From: Herbaspirillum rhizosphaerae
GTDB taxonomy: Bacteria > Pseudomonadota > Gammaproteobacteria > Burkholderiales > Burkholderiaceae_D
Direction: 5' to 3'
NCBI RefSeq assembly: GCF_001189965.1
Contig: NZ_LFLU01000008.1
Location: 62,001 to 126,000 of the forward strand
Length of the DNA stretch: 64,000 nucleotides
The position numbers and the translations under genes were made by a program. Of the stretch, positions 9,359 to 17,438 are shown one piece after another; the first letter of the stretch is position 1, and every line of letters begins with the position of its first letter. A model generated the notes under the pieces. The model ran no database searches, was not told the DNA's origin, and saw nothing but the letters and a program-made list of their open reading frames with translations.

Positions 9359-10216
9359 ATGGTCAGCTTAAGCGCATTGCATATCTACCCGATCAAATCC
9401 TGCGGCGGCATCGACCTGGCCGAAGCGGGCATCAGCGAGCAGGGGCTGTTCATGGACCGGCACTGGATGCTGATCGACCGCGATGGCCGCTTCTTGTCGC
9501 AGCGCGAACATCCGCTGATGGCGACCGTGAAGACGGCGTTGACCGGCGAGGCCCTGATCGTGCGCGCGCGCGGCATGCCGCAACTCAGTCTGCCGCTGGC
9601 GCCGGCAGCCGCCGCCGCCGCCGTGTCTGCAAGCATTTGGGACTATGCCGTGCAGCCGCTCGACTGCGGCAAGCAGGCGCATGAATGGTTCTCTTCCTAT
9701 TTCGGCGCCGATGCGCGTCTGGTGCAATTCAATCCCGCCGAGCGGCGCATCTGCAGTCAGAAATGGACCGGCGATGCGCTTGTCGCGACGCAGTTTGCGG
9801 ATGGTTTTCCGTTGCTGGTGGCCAATGAGGCCTCGCTTGAAGATCTCAACCAGCGCATGAAAAAGAAGGGTGCGCCCGCGATTCCGATGAATCGCTTCCG
9901 TCCCAATGTGGTCCTGTCGGGGCTGGACGCCTACGAAGAAGATTACGTCGACACGCTGACGCTGGGCGAGCCGGGCAGTGAAATCGTTCTCCGCATGATC
10001 AAGCCCTGTGCGCGTTGCCCGGTGCCGGGGATCGACCAGGAGACGGGCCGCAGCAGCGCGGAATGGCCCGGCGAGCCGCTCGACACGATGGCGACCTATC
10101 GCGCCAACGACCGCGTCGACGGCGGCCTGACCTTCGGACAGAATGCTATTGTGGTCCGGGGCCAAGGCAATCTGCTGCGTGTCGGGCAGGAAGCGCAGGT
10201 TGAATTGAATTTCTGA
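9359..10216 (+). CDS. MOSC domain-containing protein
   Basis: 285-residue protein with the MOSC N-terminal beta-barrel (LHIYPIKSCGGIDL at residues 6-19) and the C-terminal MOSC domain. The conserved cysteine sits in IKPCARCPVPGID. MOSC proteins resemble the C-terminal domain of molybdenum-cofactor sulfurase and bind molybdopterin or handle sulfane sulfur; YcbX and mARC relatives reduce N-hydroxylated compounds. There is no ferredoxin domain at the C-terminus, unlike YcbX, so an electron donor would be separate. It stands alone, with TAAGGA at 9341-9346 as a rather distant ribosome site. The substrate is unknown. Confidence 0.88.
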   Translation: MVSLSALHIYPIKSCGGIDLAEAGISEQGLFMDRHWMLIDRDGRFLSQREHPLMATVKTALTGEALIVRARGMPQLSLPLAPAAAAAAVSASIWDYAVQPLDCGKQAHEWFSSYFGADARLVQFNPAERRICSQKWTGDALVATQFADGFPLLVANEASLEDLNQRMKKKGAPAIPMNRFRPNVVLSGLDAYEEDYVDTLTLGEPGSEIVLRMIKPCARCPVPGIDQETGRSSAEWPGEPLDTMATYRANDRVDGGLTFGQNAIVVRGQGNLLRVGQEAQVELNF

Positions 10217-10423
10217 CAGGCATCGCCCGTTCTTGTTTCATGCGGGGAACGTCATCGTTTGTCACGATTCTGAAACATTCCCGTCGTTCTCATTTTCGTC
10301 TCTTTCCTGTACATTCTTTACCGCTGTCTGTGATCGCGCAGGCATGGAACTTGCGATGTTTTTCTGACGATCGGCTCCTCCGATCAAGATACAGACGAGA
10401 TTAAGAATCTGGGGAATGCAAGA

Positions 10424-11569
10424 ATGAAACTGCTGGATTCTTTGAAGTTGTTCGGCCTCGGTGCGGCGATGCTGTTGTCATCGCAGGCGATGGCGGCAGA
10501 CAGGACAGTATTGATCGGCTACGCGGCGCCGTTGACCGGCGCGTCGGGCTCCATCGGCGCCAGTCTGGTGCATGCGGCGGAAATCGCCGTCGACGACGCC
10601 AACCGGCAAGCCATCCACATCGATGGCGACAAGCTGGTATTCAAATTGCTGACGCAGGATGACCGCTCGGATCCGCGCACCGGCTTGCTGGTCGCCGAAT
10701 ACTTCGTCAAGAGCGGCGTGGTCGGCGTCATCGGCCATTGGAACTCCGGCGTCGGCATTCCGGCGTCGCTGATTTACAAGAATGCCGACATCGTGCAGAT
10801 CGCCCAGGCGACCACCGCGCATGCCTATACGGAACAATCCTTCCCGACCACGTTTCGCATCGTTCCGCATGACGATGAAGGCGCCGGCTACACCGCAGAA
10901 TATGTGGTGCGCCAGATGAAGTCGCAGCGCATCGCCATCATCGACGACCAGACGCCGTTCGGCGCCGGGTATGCCAAACACTTTGCGCAAATGGTGACGT
11001 CGCTCAAAGGCAATATCGTCAGCCAGTTCGGCGTGAGCAGCCGCACTTCGGATTTCAATGCGGTGCTGCGGAACGTTCAGAAGCAGAATCCCGATGTCGT
11101 CTTTTTCGGCGGACTTGACGCCCAGGCAGGGCAGCTGGCGAAAGAGCTGAAACGTTTCGACATCAACGCGCCGCTGGTCAGCGTGGGCGGCACGGTCGGG
11201 GCGCAATACCTGAAGATCGCCGGCGAGGCGGGCAATGGCACCGTTGCGCTGGAGCCGGGACAGCCTTCCTACAAAGGCGCGCCATGGCAGCAGTTTGAGA
11301 AGACATACAAGAGCAGGTTCGGCGGTGAGATGGGCTTGTATGCGCCGTTCTCCTATGATGCAGTGCAGGTCCTGGTGGCGGCGATCAGGCAGGCCAACTC
11401 ACTGGATCGTCAACGGATCATTGCTGCGATGCATCAGGTGCGTCACAACGGATTGACCGGCACAATCGCCTTCGATGCCGAAGGCAATCTGGCCAATCCG
11501 GTCTTCACTATCTTCCAGGTAAAAGACCAGAAATGGGTGCCGCTGAAAGTCATCGGCGGGAAAAAATGA
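10424..11569 (+). CDS. branched-chain amino acid ABC transporter substrate-binding protein (LivK-like)
   Basis: Periplasmic binding protein of 381 residues with a signal peptide ending near QAMAA (residues 21-25). It has the type I periplasmic binding fold of LivJ/LivK: an early GYAAPLTGASGSIGAS ligand loop, VVGVIGHWNSGVGIPAS, and a hinge region near PDVVFFGGLDAQAG. Such proteins bind leucine, isoleucine, valine or other small amides and amino acids. No permease or ATPase gene (livHMGF) lies beside it, so it must work with a transporter encoded elsewhere. The 207-base upstream gap contains a small inverted repeat (gatcgg-ctcct-ccgatc, about 10369-10385). Confidence 0.9.
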   Translation: MKLLDSLKLFGLGAAMLLSSQAMAADRTVLIGYAAPLTGASGSIGASLVHAAEIAVDDANRQAIHIDGDKLVFKLLTQDDRSDPRTGLLVAEYFVKSGVVGVIGHWNSGVGIPASLIYKNADIVQIAQATTAHAYTEQSFPTTFRIVPHDDEGAGYTAEYVVRQMKSQRIAIIDDQTPFGAGYAKHFAQMVTSLKGNIVSQFGVSSRTSDFNAVLRNVQKQNPDVVFFGGLDAQAGQLAKELKRFDINAPLVSVGGTVGAQYLKIAGEAGNGTVALEPGQPSYKGAPWQQFEKTYKSRFGGEMGLYAPFSYDAVQVLVAAIRQANSLDRQRIIAAMHQVRHNGLTGTIAFDAEGNLANPVFTIFQVKDQKWVPLKVIGGKK

Positions 11570-11640
11570 AGCATCCGATATACCGCGCCGGAAAGATACG
11601 GTGACATAATCGGGGTTCCACTTTTTGCTTGCCTGAATCC

Positions 11641-11952
11641 ATGCCTATCATCCGCGTCATCACCGCCGTCAACTACAACAAACAAGGCCAAGTGCAATAC
11701 GTGCGCTGGGGATTGGCAAACACGGACACCAATCGCTGGAAGGTCGCGCCGAGCGAGAGCCATGTGATTCACGTGCTCGAAGCGCTCAAGTACGGCGAAG
11801 AGGTCTGGACCGTATTTGCGGAAGGCGACAAGATCGTGCCGGGCCCGCGCGTGCAGGTCGTCAAGATCCAGCCGGGACTGAAAACAATCGCGCTGATGCA
11901 TCCGGAAGGCGAAGAGCCGAAGCATACGCTGGAGCGCATGGCGGTGTTCTGA
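11641..11952 (+). CDS. conserved hypothetical protein
   Basis: Small soluble protein of 103 residues that I do not recognise. It begins MPIIRVITAVNYN and reads like a compact globular domain with a central motif VHVLEALKYGEEVW-like helix and alternating beta strands, ending HTLERMAVF. There is no signal peptide or membrane segment. An upstream TTG at 11629 is in frame, but the ATG at 11641 gives a better N-terminus. It lies 71 bases after the LivK-like gene on the same strand and could be cotranscribed, though no functional link is evident. Codon use fits its neighbours, so I think it is a real gene. Confidence 0.6.
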   Translation: MPIIRVITAVNYNKQGQVQYVRWGLANTDTNRWKVAPSESHVIHVLEALKYGEEVWTVFAEGDKIVPGPRVQVVKIQPGLKTIALMHPEGEEPKHTLERMAVF

Positions 11953-12203
11953 GCAGGGCCTGCATCAGCCGGCATCATTGAGCGTCAACATCAGGTTCAA
12001 CAACGACGAGACGCTGCAACGCAAACGATCGTATTGCCGGATGCCGTCCGGCGTCAATGAATCGCGTCTGGAAGAACTATTGAGATTGGGTGTTGCGAGG
12101 AGGGCGGTAAGGCGAGAGGAACTGCGGGACGAGGTGTAGTGCAGGGATCGCCTCCGAAAACGCCGGCGGCATCTTCGGAGGGAGGAACGGAAGGCGGGAA
12201 GAA

Positions 12204-12713
12204 TTATTTCTTCGGACGGCCGACCTTCAGCGGCGTCAGGCCAGCCAGCAGCGTCTTCAGCTTGCCGGTTTCCAGGTTCTTGATCAGCGATACGCCGATG
12301 CGCAGCAGGTCGCTCTTCTTGATTTCAAAGCCGGCCTTCAGGCATGCCTTCTTCACCTGGCTCAGCACTTCGTATTCAGTTTCCGGCATGGTGAAGCTGT
12401 CGCGGACTTGCTTGATCTTCTTGATCTTTACTTCTGCTTTTTTCTCGGTCTTGGCAATCGCCTTGACTGCAGTCTTTGCCACTGGCGCCAGTGGTTTCTT
12501 CAATGCCGGTGCGATGGCTTTGGTTGCGGCTTTCACTGCAGGCTTCTTGACGATTTTTGCCTTGGCAGGAGCGGCTGTTTTCTTTGCGACGACTTTTGCA
12601 GCCGGTTTTGCAGGTGTCTTTGCAGCGATTGCGGCTGGCTTGACTGCCGGTTTTGCCGTCTTCGCCGGTGTTGCGCGCACAGCGGTTTTTGCTTGAGGAT
12701 TTTGTGTTGCCAT
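12204..12713 (-). CDS. histone H1-like Lys/Ala/Pro-rich protein with C-terminal globular domain
   Basis: 169-residue basic protein. Residues 1-100 are almost only Lys, Ala, Pro, Thr and Val in degenerate PAK/AKP repeats, like eukaryotic H1 tails and bacterial H1-like proteins. Residues 104-160 form a predicted helical domain (FTMPETEYEVLSQVKKACL...DLLRIGVSLI). The last residues GRPKK resemble an AT-hook core. It probably binds DNA and affects nucleoid structure or stress transcription; this is inferred from composition. The upstream region at 12720-12770 is strikingly AT-rich and probably carries the promoter. The codons are GC-rich as in neighbouring genes, so composition gives no sign of recent transfer. 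Confidence 0.75.
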   Translation of the reverse strand: MATQNPQAKTAVRATPAKTAKPAVKPAAIAAKTPAKPAAKVVAKKTAAPAKAKIVKKPAVKAATKAIAPALKKPLAPVAKTAVKAIAKTEKKAEVKIKKIKQVRDSFTMPETEYEVLSQVKKACLKAGFEIKKSDLLRIGVSLIKNLETGKLKTLLAGLTPLKVGRPKK

Positions 12714-12868
12714 GGTTGCTCCCGAATAAATAATATAAACAATATATATATATTTTGCTTGTTACGCAATCATAAAACGCACTACTGGTCTGATTTCAAA
12801 GAGATTTCTGTTTTTTCTTTCAAGTGAAAACAAATGTAAACGTTGTCATCGACATATGAACATGTTCG

Positions 12869-13630
12869 CTATGTCTCCTCTTTTGCTGCATCTGCCCACG
12901 CGTGAATTTGCTGCGCGACCCAGGCCGGTTCGTCGAGCGTGAGGTCGTGGCCTGCCGTGTCGTGCACGCGCAGCGGGGCTTGCCAGCGGCTCGCCAGCGC
13001 CGCTGAGCAGCGCGTATTGACCAGCCGGTCTGCCTTGCCGGAAAGGATCAGTACCGGTGCACGGGGCGCTTGTCGCGGCGCGTGATACCGCATTGCCGCA
13101 AGCAGCTGGCGCAAGGCGTTCTCCGGTGCGACGGGATGCTCGCGCGCGTAGCGCATCCACTCGCTGAGCAGGCTGGCGGGCGTGTGACGGTTGCTGGTGA
13201 GCCTGAGTATCGTGCGTTCGCGCGCGGCTGCATCGGAATTACCCAGCGCCAGTTTCAGCAGCGCCGGATAGTTGCGCGGCCGCAGGCGCTGATAGAACGG
13301 GCTGAATGGGCGCAGGCTGGTGTTGATCAGCACGGCTCTGCCGATCTCTTCCGGATAGCGCGTGCTCCAGTCGCAGGCGACCATCGCGCCCAATGACAGC
13401 GCCAGCAGATTGAACGGCGGCGCGACGCCGCGTCCGGCCAGCTGGCGGCGGCAGGCTTCCGTCATTTCCTGCACGTGCGACGGACTGCGCTGGCGATGCA
13501 GGCTGCCGTTGCCGGGCAGGTCCAGCATGACGATGCCGGCGCCGGGGAAGTGCTCTGATAGCATCTGCGGAAACTCGCCCCAATGGCGGGTTTCGCGCAT
13601 CAGGCCGCGCAACAGAATCCAAGGGCTCAT
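12869..13630 (-). CDS. alpha/beta fold hydrolase
   Basis: 253-residue alpha/beta hydrolase. The nucleophile elbow is ALSLGAM, the oxyanion strand is VMLDLPGNG, the acid is in LSGKADRLVN and the terminal histidine is in DTAGHDLTLDEP, giving a complete Ser-Asp-His triad. Layout and length resemble carboxylesterases/BioH-like enzymes, but the substrate is unknown. The start ATG at 13630 overlaps the stop of the upstream M14 peptidase gene in an ATGA arrangement, so the two are translationally coupled and should act together or in one pathway. A longer open frame runs upstream but lies wholly within the peptidase gene. Confidence 0.85.
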   Translation of the reverse strand: MSPWILLRGLMRETRHWGEFPQMLSEHFPGAGIVMLDLPGNGSLHRQRSPSHVQEMTEACRRQLAGRGVAPPFNLLALSLGAMVACDWSTRYPEEIGRAVLINTSLRPFSPFYQRLRPRNYPALLKLALGNSDAAARERTILRLTSNRHTPASLLSEWMRYAREHPVAPENALRQLLAAMRYHAPRQAPRAPVLILSGKADRLVNTRCSAALASRWQAPLRVHDTAGHDLTLDEPAWVAQQIHAWADAAKEET

Positions 13631-14640
13631 GCGCTCGTCATCCTGACGGGTGCGCCGCCGTCCTCGCCGGGCAGCCAGTGCTGGTGCGCGCATGCGGCGC
13701 GGGTCAGGAAATCGAACCAGACCAGATGGCTGCGCAGCACGCGCTGCAAGCGATGCGGAGCATTGGGGTTGAACATGCCGGTGCGCGAAAACAATTGGCG
13801 CGGATTTTTCTTCACCCAGCGCCACGATCCCATCTCCAGCGTCAGCGGCAGGAAGACATTGTCGGTTTCGGCCGCCGTCTGCATGTAGAGGTAATCCCAC
13901 AGGTCGCCGTGGGTCAAGTATTGCAGGCTTTGCGGCTCGAACAGATAGTTGTGGTCGGCGTAGGTCTGGCTGAACAGATCCTTGAGCGCTTCGATCTGCG
14001 GCATGTGGCGTATCGGTTTCGAGCTGTGCGCAAAGGGAAACCAGATCCGGTCCTGCAAACCGAAGCCGGAATGGCAATCCAGCGCGACGCTGAACGGGCG
14101 GCTGCTGAGTTCCCCGCGCACGATGTCGCACAGCGCCTGCGCCTCGGCTTCCATCGGCGCGTCGGCAGCGCCGCGATACCAGGGCAGGCGCGCGCTGAAG
14201 CGCTGACCGCCGAGCATGAAGGGGACTTTTTCAAGGGAATCGACAGGCGCGTTGCGCATCAGGTCGACGCCGCTGGCATTGCAGCGGGTGTTGTTCCACA
14301 TGCCGGCCGGATTGACCAGCGGCATGAAGATCAGGCGCACCGATTCCAGCTGGTGATGCAGGACCTTGTCCCACTTGAGGCGGCCGATCAGGCTGCGCAG
14401 GAAGGCCAGCAGGATGCGCGTGCCGATGCGCTCCAGCCCGTGCACGCCGCCGAAGAAGCCGACTGCCGGCGCGGCGGGATCCTTGCTGCCGATGCTCAGC
14501 ACATAGACCGGGAAATGCCGCCCCTGAAATTCGACGTTGCAGGCGGAACGCGCCTCCAGCCACGGCGAGCCAGCCTGAATGATGCGTTCCAGTTCGGTCA
14601 GTTCGGGTAGCTTCAGATCCATGCGGTTTGCCGGCTCCAT
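13627..14640 (-). CDS. M14 family zinc carboxypeptidase-like protein
   Basis: 337-residue protein of the M14 metallocarboxypeptidase/succinylglutamate desuccinylase-like superfamily. The zinc-binding region appears as GGVHGLERIG (H and E ligands), with the third histidine in ALDCHSGFG. The arginine and asparagine substrate site fits NPAGMWNNTRCNASGVDLMRN. There is no signal peptide, so it is cytosolic and may act on small peptides or amidated or acylated amino acids. A second possible start (MDLKLPE) is 18 bases downstream at 14622. It is translationally coupled to the downstream alpha/beta hydrolase. A terminator separates it from galU upstream. Confidence 0.82.
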   Translation of the reverse strand: MEPANRMDLKLPELTELERIIQAGSPWLEARSACNVEFQGRHFPVYVLSIGSKDPAAPAVGFFGGVHGLERIGTRILLAFLRSLIGRLKWDKVLHHQLESVRLIFMPLVNPAGMWNNTRCNASGVDLMRNAPVDSLEKVPFMLGGQRFSARLPWYRGAADAPMEAEAQALCDIVRGELSSRPFSVALDCHSGFGLQDRIWFPFAHSSKPIRHMPQIEALKDLFSQTYADHNYLFEPQSLQYLTHGDLWDYLYMQTAAETDNVFLPLTLEMGSWRWVKKNPRQLFSRTGMFNPNAPHRLQRVLRSHLVWFDFLTRAACAHQHWLPGEDGGAPVRMTSA

Positions 14641-14941
14641 GCGCTCAACGGGATGCGGCCTATTCTTGCACAGAATTGTCGCAGCAAAATGACAGTATTG
14701 TTTTATTTGTCAGTCGGGGAGACGCGCGAAGACGGAATGCGTCGAAGAGGCCCAGGAGATGCGAAAAAAAAGGACCTGTCCCCGTCACCTTTGCGGCGAC
14801 GGCGGACAGGCCAAGAGGGGGAAGGTGAAATGAAAAACTTCTACTGCACGGGGACTGCACTACACAACACGGTAACGGGACCGGCAGGAGCGGCGAGGGG
14901 AATTCATCGGGGGCGAATTCTTCAAGGCGCTCCGCGCGGCA
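14641..14941. other. intergenic region between galU and the M14 gene
   Basis: About 300 bases without a convincing gene. It contains the galU terminator (14764-14810) and presumably the promoter of the M14/hydrolase pair. Short open frames here overlap the terminator and have no family-like sequence. Confidence 0.6.
14764..14810 (-). terminator. rho-independent terminator downstream of galU
   Basis: Read on the minus strand, the arm CCTGTCCGCCGTC pairs with GACGGGGACAGG, giving 12 base pairs and one bulge. The stem is followed by TCC and a run of eight T. It lies about 130 bases beyond the galU stop and before the M14 gene on the same strand. Confidence 0.8.
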
Positions 14942-15889
14942 TCACGCAATCTTGGCCAGGCGCACCGGCATTTGCACCGGTTCTTGCGCGGCTTCTTCAT
15001 CGGCGGCATGCACTTCGCGCAGATATTCAGAGAATTCCTCGCCGACCTCGGGATGTTTGGCGCCCATGGCGACCGTCGCCTTGAGGTAACCCAGCTTGGA
15101 GCCGCAGTCGTAGCGCTGGCCTTCGTAGCGATAGGCCAGCACGGTTTCGCTTTGCATCAGGTCGGCGATGCCGTCGGTCAGCTGGATCTCGCCGCCGGCG
15201 CCTTTGCCGATGTTTTCCAGGCGCTCGAAAATCGCCGGCGTCAGCACATAGCGGCCGACTACGGCCAGCGTCGACGGGGCGACGTCCGGCGCCGGTTTTT
15301 CGACGATGCCGCTGATGACGTCCAGGCGATCGCTGCGCGGGCTGTCGGCGTCGGTGCTGACGATGCCGTATTGTTTGGTTTCGCTGCGCGGCACGTCCTG
15401 CACCGCGAGCAGGCTCTTCTGTTCTTGCTCGAAGACATCGATCATTTGTCCGAGCACATTCTTGCCGTGTTCCGGCGCATCCATGAAGTCATCGGCCAGG
15501 ACCACCGCAAACGGCTCGTCGCCGACCAGCGATTTCGCGCACAGCACGGCATGGCCGAGGCCCAGCGGCGAGGACTGGCGGATGTAGACGCAATTGATAT
15601 GTTTGGGAATGACGTTGCGGGCAAATTCCAGCAGCTTGGTTTTACCGGCGGCTTCCAGTTCGGTCTCCAGCTCGTAGGCTTTATCGAAATGGTCTTCAAT
15701 GGCGCGCTTGTTGCGGCCGGTGATGAAGATCATTTCGGTAATGCCGGCCTCGACGGCTTCTTCTACGGCGTATTGAATCAGCGGCTTGTCGACGATGGGG
15801 AGCATCTCTTTCGGTTGTGCTTTGGTCGCCGGCAAAAAGCGGCTGCCGAGCCCTGCAACGGGGAAGACGGCTTTGGTAATTTTTTTCAT
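14942..15889 (-). CDS. galU: UTP--glucose-1-phosphate uridylyltransferase
   Basis: 315-residue GalU, which makes UDP-glucose from UTP and glucose-1-phosphate for exopolysaccharide, LPS core and trehalose/galactose metabolism. Signatures are the N-terminal nucleotide-binding loop [16 protein letters not shown], the lysine in [15 protein letters not shown], the VLADDFMD region and GEIQLTDGI. The last 20 residues ([16 protein letters not shown]) extend slightly past the usual end. It is monocistronic, with a good terminator downstream. pgm, which supplies its glucose-1-phosphate, is 1.5 kb away on the other strand. Confidence 0.97.
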   Translation of the reverse strand: MKKITKAVFPVAGLGSRFLPATKAQPKEMLPIVDKPLIQYAVEEAVEAGITEMIFITGRNKRAIEDHFDKAYELETELEAAGKTKLLEFARNVIPKHINCVYIRQSSPLGLGHAVLCAKSLVGDEPFAVVLADDFMDAPEHGKNVLGQMIDVFEQEQKSLLAVQDVPRSETKQYGIVSTDADSPRSDRLDVISGIVEKPAPDVAPSTLAVVGRYVLTPAIFERLENIGKGAGGEIQLTDGIADLMQSETVLAYRYEGQRYDCGSKLGYLKATVAMGAKHPEVGEEFSEYLREVHAADEEAAQEPVQMPVRLAKIA

Positions 15890-16476
15890 GATGTTTGTTC
15901 CTTGGTAAATACCGGGTCGGACCGGAAGAAAAAATCGGCGTCGTTCTGTGGTCTTTTGCTTTGTCCAACTGTCTTGCGACGCGCAACGCAGCCAGGCATT
16001 TTTCGCTATTTCGCGTTGGCGGAATTCTTGCCGTGTCGCGATTTGCGCAAAGACACCAGCATGGCGCAGGAATGAAACAGGGGCGCCGCGCTGGGACAGG
16101 CCTGACTGAGAAACCCCGCAGCGAGCAGCGGCCAGGATGCGCTCTTGTCGACGCTGTCGGTGACGGTGTGCGTTCGCCCCTGTATCCGTTCGTTTTGCTC
16201 TTGCATGTTGTTCCCCCAGTCAGATTAGTTGCTGCCAGCTTAAAAAACCGGCAGGTCTTTGGCTATAGGAAACATTCCTTTTGATTTGTAGGAATCGGGG
16301 AAGCTGCTTGCAAAGCGGGGCACTCGTCGCAAAGGCGCATGAGGGCACGGCTTGCCGCTTGTCCTACAAGGGAATTGGCCGCTGTCCGATATGTCGGACC
16401 GGCGGCGGCAAATAAGATTCTTCCAACCGCTCAATCCGGCGGTGTTCGAAAAAAATAAACTGAAAGGAACATCATC
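15890..16476. other. 587-base region between galU and the GlsB-like gene
   Basis: This region holds the galU promoter on one side and the GlsB-like promoter on the other. Visible elements are a small inverted repeat gtccga-tatg-tcggac near 16385-16400 and one weak minus-strand open frame (16006-16206). I see no recognised gene or RNA. Confidence 0.5.
16006..16206 (-). CDS. possible small hypothetical protein
   Basis: A 66-codon open frame beginning [14 protein letters not shown] purine-rich GGGGGAAC sits a few bases before the ATG and could act as a ribosome site. The middle ([20 protein letters not shown]) is moderately hydrophobic and the C-terminus is basic. No family is recognised, and the frame could be chance in a GC-rich gap. 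I keep it because it fills an otherwise empty stretch and has a plausible initiation region, but confidence is low. Confidence 0.2.
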   Translation of the reverse strand: MQEQNERIQGRTHTVTDSVDKSASWPLLAAGFLSQACPSAAPLFHSCAMLVSLRKSRHGKNSANAK

Positions 16477-16728
16477 ATGTCTCACGGAATCATTGCCTGG
16501 CTGGTCATCGGCGCCATCGCTGGCTGGCTGGCCGGCGTACTCGTCAAGGGCGGCGGCTTCGGCCTGCTGGTCGACATTCTGGTCGGCATCATCGGCGCAT
16601 TCATCGGCGGTTGGCTGGCAGGTCTGTTCGGTATCGGCGTCGGCGGCGGCATTGCGGCCTCCATCGTGACCGCCACCATCGGCGCAGTCGTCCTGCTCCT
16701 GATCTTGCGGCTCATCCGGCGAGCGTAG
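16477..16728 (+). CDS. GlsB/YeaQ/YmgE family stress-response membrane protein
   Basis: 83-residue inner-membrane protein almost entirely composed of three glycine-rich helices: IIAWLVIGAIAGWLAG, then a helix around LLVDILVGIIGAFIGGWLAG, then a final helix ending LRLIRRA. This is the transglycosylase-associated/YeaQ-YmgE family, whose members are induced by general stress and whose biochemical role is unknown. A good ribosome site (AAAGGAAC, 16463-16470) precedes the ATG. The gene appears to stand alone, with the small unknown gene at 16927 downstream on the same strand. Confidence 0.9.
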   Translation: MSHGIIAWLVIGAIAGWLAGVLVKGGGFGLLVDILVGIIGAFIGGWLAGLFGIGVGGGIAASIVTATIGAVVLLLILRLIRRA

Positions 16729-16926
16729 CCGTCCACATGAAGTGCGGGCGGAAGGGTGTTTCTTCACGGCCATCTGCCCCCTTTAAAAAACGGTGCGTTA
16801 CCACATTTTAAAAAGCACGTACAGCAAACGAAAAACGAACGTTGTCACTCATCTATCGTCCGTTTTCACGATCTCGTGTACATTGGGATTTATGCAGAAG
16901 ATTCCTTCATTGCGGGAGTGAAGATC

Positions 16927-17292
16927 ATGCAGACCACAGCACATACCGACAGACTCAGGTCCGTCCATTCCTCCGGTGTATCGGCGCAGTCGATAGACTC
17001 GGCGCAAGCTGCGCGTGCGGCAAGCAGCGTGCCGCAGCCGTATCAGCCCAGCCAGCCGCATGTATTGACGGACGATCTCAAAGCGCAACTGGCGGCAGAG
17101 AACCAGCGCCGGCGCGCCAATCTTTACCCCCGGCTGGCGCAGACGCTGGCGACCATAGAGCCGAGCAGCGCACCCCAAAGCTATTCGGAACAGCGCGCCA
17201 TGTCCTTGCAGGAGCTGGCCGCCGCCAACAAGGCGAGACGCAACAGGCTGCGTGAAGCCGGTTATGCGGTGTCTGTGCCGGAGATGGCATAG
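16927..17292 (+). CDS. hypothetical protein
   Basis: 121-residue protein that I do not recognise. The N-terminal half is Ser/Ala/Gln-rich and probably disordered (residues 1-45). The middle contains a charged helix around LKAQLAAENQRRRANLYPRL and a second helical motif LQELAAANKARRNRLREAGY. The paired RRRAN/ARRNR helices might bind nucleic acid or a partner protein, but that is only an impression. The ATG at 16927 is preceded by GGGAGTGAAG, a reasonable ribosome site; the frame stays open upstream to 16756 without a better start. It lies 146 bases before pgm. Confidence 0.55.
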   Translation: MQTTAHTDRLRSVHSSGVSAQSIDSAQAARAASSVPQPYQPSQPHVLTDDLKAQLAAENQRRRANLYPRLAQTLATIEPSSAPQSYSEQRAMSLQELAAANKARRNRLREAGYAVSVPEMA

Positions 17293-17438
17293 CCTTCATT
17301 GCCGCGCGCGCTTACAATACCGTTCATCGATGGCGCCCCGACGGCGAGACAGTGCATGCGTGTGCGTGATGACTGTCGCGCCGTCTCCTTATCTTTTACA
17401 ACCAGGCAATTCCAGAAACAGCAGGCAAACGATAAAAC

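Noticed and set aside
11978..12139. A 53-codon open frame from TTG 11978 ending at 12139, protein-like at the C-terminus (ELLRLGVARRAVRREELRDEV).
   Set aside because: No ATG or GTG start and no ribosome site. It could be a gene remnant, but the evidence is too thin to annotate.
12725..12770. AT-rich TATATA stretch considered as a replication or integration site.
   Set aside because: Too short, with no repeats or DnaA boxes; it fits a promoter region of the H1-like gene.
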